Positions 43,303 through 52,191 of a stretch of DNA of 64,000 nt are shown here, piece after piece (within the stretch, counting starts at the first letter, position 1; each line of letters begins with the position of its first letter). The notes below the pieces were generated by a model that saw only the letters and a program-made list of their open reading frames with translations, was not told the origin of the DNA and did not search any database. The stretch lies in contig NZ_VOBI01000018.1 in NCBI RefSeq assembly GCF_008369325.1, positions 62,001 through 126,000 of the forward strand. The letters are read 5' to 3'. Source of the stretch: Pseudomonas sp. ANT_H12B. Its GTDB lineage: Bacteria; Pseudomonadota; Gammaproteobacteria; Pseudomonadales; Pseudomonadaceae. The position numbers and the translations under genes were made by a program.

Positions 43303-43386
43303 TGCGACGAGCGGCTGCTCCCTCCGGCGCATCGGCAAAGATGCCAGCGAAAAGCTCGACTGCACGCCCGCCGTTTTAACTTTCGA
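43303..43386 (+). pseudogene. IS66-type transposase (TnpC) fragment
   Basis: The frame reads SGCSLRRIGKDASEKLDCTPAVLTFE. This matches the zinc-finger-adjacent conserved segment of IS66 TnpC (C-x-C-x-ALR-IGEDVSEKLDYxPxxFxV). Only about 28 residues survive and neither flank continues the gene. It is a scar of a past IS66 insertion or recombination. Confidence 0.5.
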
Positions 43387-43460
43387 GTGCTCATCGGACG
43401 GAAATGGGTCTGCGACAGCCATCGGCCTAGTAAGAAAGATACTCGCCGAAGGGAAGGAAA

Positions 43461-43802
43461 TCAGTCGTAACGCGAGTTGGTGACTTTCCATTGGCTGGAA
43501 TCATCATCCAACCTAGTCCGAACCTCGACTGCTAGCTCCAGCGATCCGGGCCCCCCATCGGGGTAGTTCTGTACGCCTAGCAGTAACTTGGGATCGGGTA
43601 GTTCACCAGCGGGGATGGCCGCACTACTGGCGGCTTGAATTTTCGCGTCTTGTGCAGTCAGCGACGGCGCATTGTTTTCAGCCAGCTGCAACGCTTCATC
43701 GAGTGTCAATGCGGCAGCGAGACTCGGCAATGCCAGTACGCTTGCCGCCAGGCCGGCCACGAGGGACCACCCTGTGCAATAGCACTTGGAGTTCATGTTC
43801 AT
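43461..43802 (-). pseudogene. 5' fragment of a cusC/czcC-like outer-membrane efflux gene (inverted partial duplicate of 63471 gene)
   Basis: The first 80 residues (signal peptide, LTLDEALQLAENNAPSLTAQ, AASSAAIPAGELPDPKLLLGVQNYP) are nearly identical to the intact gene beginning at 63471 on the other strand. Then the match ends near 43540 and the frame continues into unrelated residues until 43461. The rest of the roughly 420-residue TolC-family protein is missing. It preserves the upstream non-coding sequence too. Confidence 0.85.
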
Positions 43803-43895
43803 GATTCCTGTGATGATCCACTGCGCGCGTCATAAGACATGCACGCAGATATGCCATCCCGCTAACGCAGAATGAGGCTCAGTGTGGTACAGGAA

Positions 43896-44018
43896 TCAAG
43901 TGCGGGGCGGTCGCCATACCCATGGTTTTCATGGGGCAGGGCTCAGTCGGCGCCTGAACACCCGCCATCCCGCTGAGGGGGGAGCGCCAGGCTAATCAGG
44001 CAGGTAGCGTTTCATGGG
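43896..44018 (-). pseudogene. Deleted copy of the small exported protein gene at 63034
   Basis: Read on the reverse strand, this stretch matches the 63034 gene in pieces: ATGAAACGCTACCTG, then after a small deletion the CTGGCGCT...AGCGGGATGGCGGG signal-peptide part, CCCATGAAAACCATGGG, and after a larger deletion GCGACCGCCCCGCACTTGATTCC, which is the 3' end. Together with the cusC fragment it shows that a second copy of this two-gene unit once lay here in inverted orientation. Confidence 0.7.
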
Positions 44019-44089
44019 CTGGAGTGTAGCCGGTGGAAATGGCCCTTACAATTCACCTTCTAGACTCCTTAGTCGGCTGTCGCCAACCT

Positions 44090-45028
44090 CTATTCCGCGC
44101 TCATTTCCATTTCCGGACTTAAAGTGCCTAACCATGCGACAAGACAAATTATGATGACTGCCATTAAAAACTCGAGTGTCATGCTGCGGCGCAAGGCATT
44201 GACCGCGGCAGAGTATTCTCCATTTCGAACTGACCGCTCCAACACCGGACTTAGGTGAAAGCGGTTCAGCGTGGCTAACACGATCATCCCGGCAAAGAGC
44301 AGGACCTTCAAAAACAGCAGTACACCGTACGTACTGAGCATCACTTCATCGAGATTTGGACCGATGACAAACAGGTAATTCACTACGCCTGTGATGCTTA
44401 TGATCACTACGATTACAGCGCCGGCCGATTCAAAACCAGTCAGCACCCGTGCAAGAATTCGAGCTTCTTGTTCGCCCTTTAGCGATTTCAACCGCAGCAG
44501 TAGAGCGAATGCCAATAGAGCACCCAACCAGCCACCTGCGGCTAAAAGATGGAATATATCGGTGATGAAATGCCAGTAGCGTCGGCTGCCTTCATCCATG
44601 GCGCCGTGCCCTGTCCAAGCCAACGTCGCCAACGCAATCGCTCCGCATACGGTGACGATCCAGAGACTGGGTGTTGGAAATCGCTTATTCAACGCGACGC
44701 CAATAATTGCCATCACCAAGGCAGCTATTCGGACCATCCAGGTCAACCCGACGTCGGTCCCCATGAGGACCATTTCAAAAATATGATGATGTAGCTCCAT
44801 AAGCTCCGACACACCGCTCATTGCTTTCGCAAGCAACAACATGGCGACAAGGGATAGAGCTACACCTGCGACAGAAGTACCGTAAAGAAGCGACTCAAAA
44901 TTCAAGACCGTGCCCGATACTCTTTCCTTTCCCCTGAGGCTGTACAAGCCGAAAATTGCCAATCCGAATAACAACATCAGGTCGAAATAAAGAGCAAAGC
45001 GAACCACAATATTTATTGAGTCGCTCAT
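44090..45028 (-). CDS. copD: Copper resistance membrane protein CopD
   Basis: This 312-residue inner-membrane protein has eight predicted helices and the CopD-family features: a helix with GTDVGLTWMVRIAALV, TDIFHLLAAGGWLGALLAFALLL and NYLFVIGPNLDEVMLSTYGVLLFLKVLLFAGM. CopD is thought to move copper across the inner membrane together with CopC. It lies 3 bases after copC, so the two form one operon. Confidence 0.92.
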   Translation of the reverse strand: MSDSINIVVRFALYFDLMLLFGLAIFGLYSLRGKERVSGTVLNFESLLYGTSVAGVALSLVAMLLLAKAMSGVSELMELHHHIFEMVLMGTDVGLTWMVRIAALVMAIIGVALNKRFPTPSLWIVTVCGAIALATLAWTGHGAMDEGSRRYWHFITDIFHLLAAGGWLGALLAFALLLRLKSLKGEQEARILARVLTGFESAGAVIVVIISITGVVNYLFVIGPNLDEVMLSTYGVLLFLKVLLFAGMIVLATLNRFHLSPVLERSVRNGEYSAAVNALRRSMTLEFLMAVIIICLVAWLGTLSPEMEMSAE

Positions 45029-45031
45029 AAA

Positions 45032-45415
45032 TCATTTCACTTTAAATGAGAAGTTGCCGGTGATCGGGTGAGTGTCCGAGGAGACAGCACGCCATTCGAC
45101 TTTGTAGGTACCGGTGGTCAAAGGTGCTGCCGGTGTAATCACCATCGTTTTCGGATCACCGCCACCAGCGACGGCGGCCTTAACACCCATTGGGGAGTTC
45201 GGCATGCCAGGCATATCGGTCATGATCAGTTTTGCACCGGAAAACTGAGTGGTGAGATTCTCAGAAAAGTGCAGTTCAATTTTCGAAGGGGCCGCCGCAT
45301 TCGAGCCTTCTGCCGGAGTGGAAGAAAGGAGCTTTGGATGTGCTTGAGCAACTGCACTCAGAAGCAAACCAGCGGTAAGTGCAACAGCTACGGTCGTAGT
45401 TTTAAGGAATGACAT
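45032..45415 (-). CDS. copC: Periplasmic copper-binding protein CopC
   Basis: This 127-residue protein has a signal peptide (MSFLKTTTVAVALTAGLLLSAVAQA) and mature N-terminal His1 (HPKLLSSTPAEGSNAAAP), the Cu(II)-site residue. A Met-containing loop (MTDMPGMPNSPMG) and the C-terminal WRAVSSDTHPITGNFSFKV complete the domain. It binds Cu(I)/Cu(II) in the periplasm and pairs with CopD. A CTGACT-GAAAT-GTAAT box lies about 200 bases upstream. Confidence 0.95.
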   Translation of the reverse strand: MSFLKTTTVAVALTAGLLLSAVAQAHPKLLSSTPAEGSNAAAPSKIELHFSENLTTQFSGAKLIMTDMPGMPNSPMGVKAAVAGGGDPKTMVITPAAPLTTGTYKVEWRAVSSDTHPITGNFSFKVK

Positions 45416-45611
45416 GCAAGACTCCTCACAGCAAGAGCTGTTGATTCGAGGTTTGTTTGGGAATATCTAGTTTTTACTTTTCGATTCTTGTTAAAACCAC
45501 TGATGATTAGCTAGTAGCCTCCGTGTTCTAGGGTAGGTTGAACACGAGAAACTCACTAGGCCCCAACGTCACAGTGCAAGAACACGATGCCACACGAACG
45601 CAAACTGTTCG

Positions 45612-45627
45612 ATTACATTTCAGTCAG
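45612..45627 (-). promoter_or_regulatory. Putative CopR box upstream of copCD
   Basis: On the reverse strand this reads CTGACT-GAAAT-GTAAT, one mismatch to the CTGACA-N5-GTAAT sites found elsewhere in the island. It lies in the 369-base gap between copC and copS, which has no gene. Confidence 0.6.
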
Positions 45628-45784
45628 CTTGACGCGGTGTTTGGCCTCGAATTGGCGGGCGTAGCGAGACTTAAAGACGAGACCGCGTGCCCGCGATACT
45701 AGGGTTTTCACTCATTCAAAAATAACGAAAGTGGACGCTGGGCGTAGGCTGAGAGATCACCGTTGATCGCAAATGCGCCGTTGT

Positions 45785-47173
45785 TCAGCTGACCTTCAAG
45801 TCAACACTAGGAAACTCTAGATGAAAGGCCGTTCTCCCGTCACATGACGTACACCATATCTTGCCATCATGCGCTTCAATTATTGATCGGGTAATTGACA
45901 GACCTAGCCCCGCGTTGCTGGGACTCCCTTCTCGCCGAGCTGGGTCCACCCGGTAAAAGCGATCGAACAGCTTTTCAAGATGTTCGGGAGCAATTGGCTC
46001 TCCAAGGTTCTCCACAACGACCAATACCGACATCTCCTTCTGCTGAATATCGACACTGATGGACTTCCCTTCATAGGTGTAGCGCAGCGCATTTGAGAGC
46101 AGGTTAGAAATGGCTCTGTGGAGCATAAGAATATCGCCTCGAACACTGCCCCTTCCTGAAACCGTGAGCTCAATGCCTCGCTCATCAGCCAACAGGCGAT
46201 AGTATTCGAGCAATTTCTCTACGACTTCCACCAGGTCTATCGGTTTGTTCTCGTGCGTGATCAGACCATTGTCAGACTTCGCTAGAAAAAGCATGTCATC
46301 GATCATTCGCCCCATACGCTTCAAATCATCAAGATTTGAGTACAGATTGTCTTCGTAGTCCTCGATATTTCTTTTTCTAGAAAGCACCACTTCCGTGTGG
46401 GTCATCAAGTTGCTGACGGGGGTCCGTAACTCGTGAGCAATGTCCGCAGAGAAATTCGATAAGCGAATAAATGCATCGTCCAACCTAGATAACATTGCGT
46501 TGAATGACAGCACCATTTGCTGAAGCTCTTTGGGAACTGGTGCTAATGGAATACGCTCTTTGAGTGATTTAGCTGACATTGAGGCCGCGACCTGGGTGAC
46601 TTGGCGAATAGGCCGCAGGCCACTGCTCGCGACCATCCAGCCCAACGCTGCACTGACCAGCGCGCTGATCACCAGCCCTATCCAAAACCATCGCTCAAGC
46701 GTCTCGAAAAAGGACATATGCTGAGTAACGTCAAAAATCAACATGACGGTCAATGGCTTGTCTTGTCCCGTCACTATGGCTTGTGCCGTCACTCCACGGA
46801 ACATCTGCTCTTGATCTCTCCACTCCCAGACGTTGTTGTTTGGGATGGTGCGGAATTCCTCAGGAACATCGACGGGACCGGGATCAGCAAATAGTAGTTT
46901 GCCGCCACCATCGATTATTAGTGCAGTCAAATCACGGTGAGCGCCAAGCAGCGCCTCTAGCTCAGGCTTAACATCACTGAATTGATCAATGCTGTTCAAC
47001 CCCGTCAGAATTCTTTGAGTCGAATGGAGTTTTTCGTTCAGCGCCTGCTGATCCAGCATCTTGAAATGATGCCGGCTGAGGTTATTGAAACTGAGTCCGG
47101 CAACGGTGAGAACGGCCGTTACCGCGAGCATGAACATAAGGCTCATGCGAGCTGTCAGGGACATTCGCGTCAT
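45785..47173 (-). CDS. copS: Heavy-metal sensor histidine kinase (CopS/CusS-like)
   Basis: This 462-residue membrane kinase has an N-terminal helix (residues 11-30) and a periplasmic sensor region of about 130 residues. A second helix (WFWIGLVISALVSAALGWM), a HAMP domain (SSGLRPIRQVTQVA), an H-box FSADIAHELRTPVSN with His247, and the ATPase motifs LLSNALRYT and GLGLSITRSIIEAHDGKI follow. The length and organisation match CusS/CopS sensors of periplasmic copper. It overlaps the copR stop by 4 bases. Confidence 0.92.
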   Translation of the reverse strand: MTRMSLTARMSLMFMLAVTAVLTVAGLSFNNLSRHHFKMLDQQALNEKLHSTQRILTGLNSIDQFSDVKPELEALLGAHRDLTALIIDGGGKLLFADPGPVDVPEEFRTIPNNNVWEWRDQEQMFRGVTAQAIVTGQDKPLTVMLIFDVTQHMSFFETLERWFWIGLVISALVSAALGWMVASSGLRPIRQVTQVAASMSAKSLKERIPLAPVPKELQQMVLSFNAMLSRLDDAFIRLSNFSADIAHELRTPVSNLMTHTEVVLSRKRNIEDYEDNLYSNLDDLKRMGRMIDDMLFLAKSDNGLITHENKPIDLVEVVEKLLEYYRLLADERGIELTVSGRGSVRGDILMLHRAISNLLSNALRYTYEGKSISVDIQQKEMSVLVVVENLGEPIAPEHLEKLFDRFYRVDPARREGSPSNAGLGLSITRSIIEAHDGKIWCTSCDGRTAFHLEFPSVDLKVS

Positions 47174-47859
47174 TCCGACTCCGAATCAGGTGCGTCGAGC
47201 ATGTAGCCCATACCCCGCGAGGTGTGAATCAGCTTGACCTCAAAATCATCATCGATTTTTGCTCTCAGTCTCCTTACTGCGACCTCAATAACATTGGTAT
47301 CGCTGTCGAAGTTCATGTCCCAAACCTGGGAGGCGATAAGTGATTTTGGCAGCACCTCCCCTCGACGACGTAGCAACAGCTCAAGCAGCGCAAACTCTTT
47401 GGCCGTAAGGTCTATGCGCTTACCTCCACGAATGGCCCGACGCTTGAGCAGGTCCACCTCCAGATCAGCCAATTTCATATAGGTTTGAGAGGGAGCGCCG
47501 TTACCCCGACGCAGCAACGTTCTGACACGAGCCAACAGTTCAGAAAATGCGAAGGGTTTGATCAGGTAATCATCTGCCCCGAGTTCAAGTCCTTTCACTC
47601 GATCTTCAACGCGGTCTCGCGCCGTGAGGAAGAGCACGGGAACATCTTTTCCGGATGCACGAACCTTCTGAAGTACTTCCCAGCCATCCAGCCCAGGCAT
47701 CATGACGTCTAGAATCAGCAGGTCATAGGCCTCGCTCAAAGCGTGCTGAAGTGCCACTTTGCCATTGGTAAAGCGATCCACATTGAACCCCGCCTCCGTG
47801 AGTCCTTGCTCCAAATAGATACCTATTTTGGGTTCGTCTTCAGCAACCAGAAGTCTCAT
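47170..47859 (-). CDS. copR: Response regulator of heavy-metal two-component system (CopR/CusR-like)
   Basis: This 229-residue OmpR-family regulator has a receiver domain with phosphoacceptor Asp51 (LLILDVMMPGLDG) and switch residues in LFLTARD and KPFAFSE. A winged-helix DNA-binding domain (DLTAKEFALLELLLRRRGEVL ... VIEVAVRRLRAKID) follows. The start at 47859 gives the normal MRLLVAEDEPKIG beginning, and a longer frame to 47922 is rejected. It probably binds the CTGACA-N5-GTAAT boxes throughout the island, one of which (47923-47938) lies 64 bases upstream of its own start. Confidence 0.93.
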   Translation of the reverse strand: MRLLVAEDEPKIGIYLEQGLTEAGFNVDRFTNGKVALQHALSEAYDLLILDVMMPGLDGWEVLQKVRASGKDVPVLFLTARDRVEDRVKGLELGADDYLIKPFAFSELLARVRTLLRRGNGAPSQTYMKLADLEVDLLKRRAIRGGKRIDLTAKEFALLELLLRRRGEVLPKSLIASQVWDMNFDSDTNVIEVAVRRLRAKIDDDFEVKLIHTSRGMGYMLDAPDSESE

Positions 47860-47922
47860 GAGGGTGGCTCTCGGATAATGATGAAGCGCAGTCTGCAACG
47901 AAACACGCCAGCCAACCAGCAA

Positions 47923-47938
47923 CTGACAGAAAAGTAAT
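47923..47938 (+). promoter_or_regulatory. Putative CopR box between copR and PtrA-like gene
   Basis: CTGACA-GAAAA-GTAAT lies in the divergent space between copR and the 48065 gene and could control both. Confidence 0.72.
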
Positions 47939-48064
47939 ATTGGCTTCAGGTAAATGTCAGCGAGCGCTGTCTAGGGTTCAAGCATGAGTACTTCCTGGTG
48001 CTCGACCGACTCTTCAGCATGAAACGTTTGGGAGCCGGAAAACAATTCCATAAGGAGTTGCCCC

Positions 48065-48418
48065 ATGAATCGCCTGAAAATGCTGTTTTTTGTGAGCTCG
48101 ATACTCGTCTCAGCTTCTGCATGGGCTGAAAGTGGCGGAGACCGGGTGATAGAGCGTATGGAAGGCCTGCGCGACAAGGCTGAAGCCGTGCTGACTCAAG
48201 CTGAAAAAGCCCCTGAAGGACAGCGTCATGTCCACATGACCGAGCATATGAAGATGCTCGGCGACATCATGAGCCAACTCCATAAAGAACATCCAGACAC
48301 CTCAATGTCACCCCAGCAGCACCTGGCCTGGATGGAAAAGCACGACAAAATCGTCGATGACGTTTTGAGCCAAATGCAGCGCGAGCACAAATTGATGCTT
48401 TCAGAGAATCATCAGTGA
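48065..48418 (+). CDS. PtrA-like small exported protein with His/Met-rich tail
   Basis: This 117-residue protein has a signal peptide (MNRLKMLFFVSSILVSASAWA) followed by ESGGDRVIERMEGLRDKAEA, the PtrA N-terminal signature shared with the 56020 gene. The rest is helical and rich in His and Met (HVHMTEHMKMLGDIMSQLHKEH). It is probably a periplasmic copper-binding factor. PtrA of P. aeruginosa is copper-induced. It is divergent from copR with a CopR-type box between. RBS AAGGAG precedes the ATG. Confidence 0.78.
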   Translation: MNRLKMLFFVSSILVSASAWAESGGDRVIERMEGLRDKAEAVLTQAEKAPEGQRHVHMTEHMKMLGDIMSQLHKEHPDTSMSPQQHLAWMEKHDKIVDDVLSQMQREHKLMLSENHQ

Positions 48419-48493
48419 AAACCGGCTTCCAAAGGGCTTTTTGAACAGTACCGTTGACTACGGCGTCTTTGGACGCCGTGTTTATTTTGAAAA

Positions 48494-48509
48494 CTGACAG
48501 AAATGTAGT
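48494..48509 (+). promoter_or_regulatory. Putative CopR box upstream of cupredoxin operon
   Basis: CTGACA-GAAAT-GTAGT (one mismatch in the second half) lies 74 bases before the cupredoxin start. Confidence 0.65.
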
Positions 48510-48582
48510 GTTCAGGTCAGTTAACTGGCAGCTCCGTGTCTTTAGCATAGCCAGTGCTCCCACTCTTACTCTCGAGGTCACT

Positions 48583-49119
48583 ATGAAAGCTAAGCTCGTT
48601 TCCCCTGTCATCGCAGCAATCACTCTACTCTTCGGTGCTACGGCTATGGCCAGCGCAGGGCATGGGAAAGAGGACATCGGCCAGCCTGGAGTCGCCTCTG
48701 AGGTTACCCGTACGGTGGAGGTCGAGATGGGCGATATTTTCTTCAAACCTGAAAGCATCGACGTAAAACCTGGTGAAACTATTCGATTTGTCCTTCGCAA
48801 TGAGGGTTCGCTGCTGCACGAGTTCAACATCGGCAAAGCCGCTGCTCATGCAGCACACCAAAAAGAAATGGCGAACATGTTCCAGAACGGGACGCTTAAC
48901 CCCACCGGTACTGGGAAAACGATGAGCGGTATGAGCCACAGCATGGGTGGAATGAAGATGGTCGGAATGGAGCACAACGACCCGAACAGCGTCCTGATTG
49001 AGCCTGGCGCAACCCAAGAGCTGATCTGGACCTTCAACAACAGCACAGGCCTTCAGTTTGCCTGCAACGTGCCGGGGCATTATCAGACAGGGATGGTTGG
49101 TCAGTTTGACCTGAAGTAA
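48583..49119 (+). CDS. Periplasmic cupredoxin (CopI-like)
   Basis: This 178-residue protein has a signal peptide (MKAKLVSPVIAAITLLFGATAMASA) and a plastocyanin/azurin-like domain. Type 1 copper ligands are visible: the His in LLHEFNIG, then Cys, His and Met in FACNVPGHYQTGMVGQF. A Met/His-rich insertion (MSGMSHSMGGMKMVGMEH) lies between. CopI-type cupredoxins protect the periplasm against Cu(I). The ATG at 48583 has GAGGT upstream, and a longer frame is rejected. It may head an operon with the DUF2933 and P-type ATPase genes. Confidence 0.88.
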   Translation: MKAKLVSPVIAAITLLFGATAMASAGHGKEDIGQPGVASEVTRTVEVEMGDIFFKPESIDVKPGETIRFVLRNEGSLLHEFNIGKAAAHAAHQKEMANMFQNGTLNPTGTGKTMSGMSHSMGGMKMVGMEHNDPNSVLIEPGATQELIWTFNNSTGLQFACNVPGHYQTGMVGQFDLK

Positions 49120-49212
49120 GCCGGAGCTGGCTGCTAACACCGCTTCGACGCAAGAGTTGGCTACGCTCTGTCGCAGAGATCACAGCAACGCTCACACTGT
49201 GGGGTTTAGATC

Positions 49213-49464
49213 ATGAATAACCATCAGCATCCGGATGGAAACACCACCGCACCATTTTGGAGGCGCAAAACAGGCGTCGTACTGATCATGCTCATTGCGA
49301 TTGGTGCCTTCTACGTGTTGCGGGAGCATTTCAGCCACGTTTATCCGTTTTGGCCTTATCTGATTCTGTTGATCTGTCCAATGATGCATTTTTTTGGACA
49401 TGGGCATGGCGGACATAGCCATGGCGATCAGGCAGCAACCCACAAGGACGAAAAAGGGAAATAG
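49213..49464 (+). CDS. DUF2933 small membrane protein
   Basis: This 83-residue protein has two hydrophobic helices (TGVVLIMLIAIGAFYVLREH and PFWPYLILLICPMMHFFGHG) and a His/Gly-rich C-terminus (HGHGGHSHGDQ). DUF2933 proteins often accompany copper P-type ATPases. It lies 2 bases before the ATPase start, so they are coupled. Confidence 0.85.
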   Translation: MNNHQHPDGNTTAPFWRRKTGVVLIMLIAIGAFYVLREHFSHVYPFWPYLILLICPMMHFFGHGHGGHSHGDQAATHKDEKGK

Positions 49465-49466
49465 CG

Positions 49467-51824
49467 ATGTCTACCATACCGAGCCACCACGACCACAGTC
49501 ACGCCCATGCTGCCCCGCCTCATGACGGTGATCTACGCGACCCGGTGTGCGGAATGGCGGTTACGCTCCCAAGCAAGTATGGCGAGCTTTATAACGGACA
49601 GACTTTTCAATTTTGTAGCCTGAAATGCCAAGAGAAGTTTCGAGCAGATCCTGAGCGCTACAACGGTACTCATCCGAGCGCAAAACCCCACGTCACCGCT
49701 CCAGAGCCTGTGGTACAAGCTGGCACTGAATTTACCTGTCCGATGCACCCGGAAATACGCCAGCCCGGGCCCGGCAACTGCCCTAAATGTGGCATGACAT
49801 TAGAGCCGGTCATGCCCGCGCTCGATGAAGAAGAAAATCCTGAACTTCGGGATTTCGCCCGCCGCTTTTGGTGGTCTCTGCCATTAACCGTGATAGTGAC
49901 CGTGCTCGCCATGACGGGACATTCGTTACAACTCCTCCATGGCTCGATCCAAAACTGGATCGAGCTCGCTCTGGCGACACCGGTGACCTTATGGGCAGGT
50001 TGGCCCTTTTTCGTAAGGGGCATAGCCTCTATTAAAAATCGCAGTCCAAACATGTGGACCCTGATTGGTTTGGGTACCGCCGCAGCCTACCTTTACAGCG
50101 TCATGGCAACGCTCTTACCCCAAAGCTTTCCCGCCACCTTCATGCAAGATGGACGCATCGGCGTCTACTTCGAAGCCGCCGCGGTCATCATCTCGCTCAC
50201 CTTGCTTGGGCAGATTCTTGAGCTCAAAGCCCGATCGCAAACCTCCGCCGCCATTAAGTCCCTTCTCGGTCTATCGCCCAAGACCGCACGCCGGATCAAT
50301 GCCGATGGACAGGAAGAAGACATTCCTCTCACCCATGTCCACCTTGGAGACCATCTGCGGGTCAGGCCTGGTGAAAAGGTACCAGTTGATGGCTCAGTAC
50401 TGGAGGGTGAAAGTGCGGTGGATGAGTCCATGCTCACTGGCGAGCCAGTGCCGGTAATGAAGAGAACTGGAGATAGCCTGATCGGCGCCACGCTGAATAC
50501 ACATGGCAGCTTGGTAATGGAGGCGCAGAAGGTCGGCGCCGAGACCATGCTGTCACAAATCGTACAGATGGTCGCTCGGGCTCAGCGCTCCAAAGCACCA
50601 ATGCAACGAATGGCCGACTCTATTGCTGGCTACTTTGTCATGGGTGTTATCGCGATTGCGATACTGACATTTGTCGGTTGGGGGCTTTTTGGCCCTGAGC
50701 CCAGTTGGGTTTTTGGTCTGATCAACGCTGTCGCCGTGCTGATCATCGCTTGCCCCTGTGCGTTGGGTCTTGCTACGCCCATGTCGATCATGGTTTCGAC
50801 AGGTAAAGCAGCCAGCATGGGTGTGCTGTTCAGGGATGCCAGTGCCATCGAAAACCTTTGCAAGATCGATACGCTGATTGTCGATAAGACAGGCACCCTG
50901 ACAGAGGGACGGCCAGTGTTTCACAGTGTGGAGGCCACACCCAGTTTCAATCCCCACGATGTTCTTCAACTGGCTGCCAGCCTTGATCAGGGCAGCGAAC
51001 ATCCCTTGGCTCATGCAATCGTCGATCACGCCCGAACCGAGAGCATTAAGCTCACCAAGCCAGAATCCTTTGAGTCTGGTTCAGGTATCGGGGTCAGTGG
51101 CATCGTTGATGGCAAGAAGATCCAGCTGGGGAACACCGCGTTGATGGAAGCCGCAGGCGTGAGGACCAAACCCCTACAAGAGCGTGCAGAGTTGTTGCGA
51201 CTTGACGGCATCAGCATCATCTACCTCGCAGTCGACGGGGTATTGGCAGGGTTATTGGCAGTATCAGATCCAATTAAGCCGACCTCCAAAGAAGCAGTCA
51301 CCAAGCTCAAGGCTGATGACATCAAAATCATCATGGCTACTGGCGACGGGCTCACCACCGCTCGGGCCGTCGCCAGGGAGATGGGGATTGAAGAAGTCCA
51401 CGGTGAAGTGAAACCTCAGGACAAGGAGCGTCTGGTCGCAGACCTCCAGCAATACGGCCGGAAGGTCGCCATGGCTGGTGACGGTATCAACGATGCTCCG
51501 GCCCTGGCGCGAGCAGATGTGGGCATTGCCATGGGGACAGGGACTGACGTTGCGATGAATAGCGCGCAACTCACGCTGGTAAAAGGCGACCTGATGGGGA
51601 TTCTACGAGCACGGGCTCTTTCGGTCGCAACAGTAAAAAACATGCGGCAAAACTTGGGTTTCGCCTTTCTTTACAACTCGATGGGTATTCCCCTTGCCGC
51701 AGGCTTGCTCTATCCACTGACGGGACACCTCCTGTCGCCAATGATCGCTGCCATAGCCATGAGCGTCAGTTCTGCATCTGTAGTTTTCAATGCGTTGAGA
51801 CTGAGGAATACCCGAATTGACTGA
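49467..51824 (+). CDS. Copper-translocating P1B-type ATPase with YHS and HMBD metal-binding domains
   Basis: This 785-residue protein exports Cu(I) or Ag(I) from the cytoplasm. The His-rich head (HHDHSHAHAAPPH) is followed by a YHS domain (DPVCGMAVTLPSKYGELYNG, FCSLKCQEKF; about residues 24-66) and a heavy-metal-binding domain (FTCPMHPEIRQPGPGNCPKC; about 88-115). The membrane core has IIACPCALGLATP, phosphorylation loop DKTGTLTEG, SEHPLAHAI and AGDGINDAPAL. Replacement of HMA repeats by YHS+HMBD is typical of the SilP/CopF group. An HMA-type chaperone gene follows. Confidence 0.93.
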   Translation: MSTIPSHHDHSHAHAAPPHDGDLRDPVCGMAVTLPSKYGELYNGQTFQFCSLKCQEKFRADPERYNGTHPSAKPHVTAPEPVVQAGTEFTCPMHPEIRQPGPGNCPKCGMTLEPVMPALDEEENPELRDFARRFWWSLPLTVIVTVLAMTGHSLQLLHGSIQNWIELALATPVTLWAGWPFFVRGIASIKNRSPNMWTLIGLGTAAAYLYSVMATLLPQSFPATFMQDGRIGVYFEAAAVIISLTLLGQILELKARSQTSAAIKSLLGLSPKTARRINADGQEEDIPLTHVHLGDHLRVRPGEKVPVDGSVLEGESAVDESMLTGEPVPVMKRTGDSLIGATLNTHGSLVMEAQKVGAETMLSQIVQMVARAQRSKAPMQRMADSIAGYFVMGVIAIAILTFVGWGLFGPEPSWVFGLINAVAVLIIACPCALGLATPMSIMVSTGKAASMGVLFRDASAIENLCKIDTLIVDKTGTLTEGRPVFHSVEATPSFNPHDVLQLAASLDQGSEHPLAHAIVDHARTESIKLTKPESFESGSGIGVSGIVDGKKIQLGNTALMEAAGVRTKPLQERAELLRLDGISIIYLAVDGVLAGLLAVSDPIKPTSKEAVTKLKADDIKIIMATGDGLTTARAVAREMGIEEVHGEVKPQDKERLVADLQQYGRKVAMAGDGINDAPALARADVGIAMGTGTDVAMNSAQLTLVKGDLMGILRARALSVATVKNMRQNLGFAFLYNSMGIPLAAGLLYPLTGHLLSPMIAAIAMSVSSASVVFNALRLRNTRID

Positions 51825-51935
51825 GCGTCAATGACGCTCACAACCCAAAACAGATAACTGTTGACCTTGCCATTGTGTCAACGTTGATGCTGTCGGTGCG
51901 GTGAAAAGAGACCGCTCAGCACGAGAGGAATAACC

Positions 51936-52136
51936 ATGTTCGTCTTAGATGTATCAGGCATTGGTTGCGGCAGTTGCGTCAGCAAAATCACCAAAGCGAT
52001 TCAGTCACTGGACAACGAAGCTACGGTTTCCGTGGATCGGTCAGCCGGTAAGGTGAGAGTTGAAAGCAGCGAAAGCCCAGAGCAGATTCGTAAAGCTGTC
52101 GAGGCGTTAGGTTTTCCTTCCCAAATCAGCGCTTGA
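51936..52136 (+). CDS. Small HMA-domain copper chaperone (CopZ-like)
   Basis: This 66-residue protein folds as one heavy-metal-associated domain: FVLDVSGIGCGSCVSKITKAIQ carries the CxxC pair in the order GCGSC instead of the usual GMTCxxC. The C-terminal half VRVESSESPEQIRKAVEALGF is normal. It probably passes Cu(I) to the upstream P-type ATPase. RBS GAGAGGAAT precedes the ATG. Confidence 0.85.
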   Translation: MFVLDVSGIGCGSCVSKITKAIQSLDNEATVSVDRSAGKVRVESSESPEQIRKAVEALGFPSQISA

Positions 52137-52191
52137 GAGCGCAGATTCCTTCCGAAGGTAAGAGCGCCGTATGCTCGGGCTCCCTTTGGGT

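Noticed and set aside
43207..43491. 94-codon reverse-strand open frame
   Set aside because: No family resemblance. It overlaps the IS66 scrap on the forward strand and the junction with the cusC fragment.
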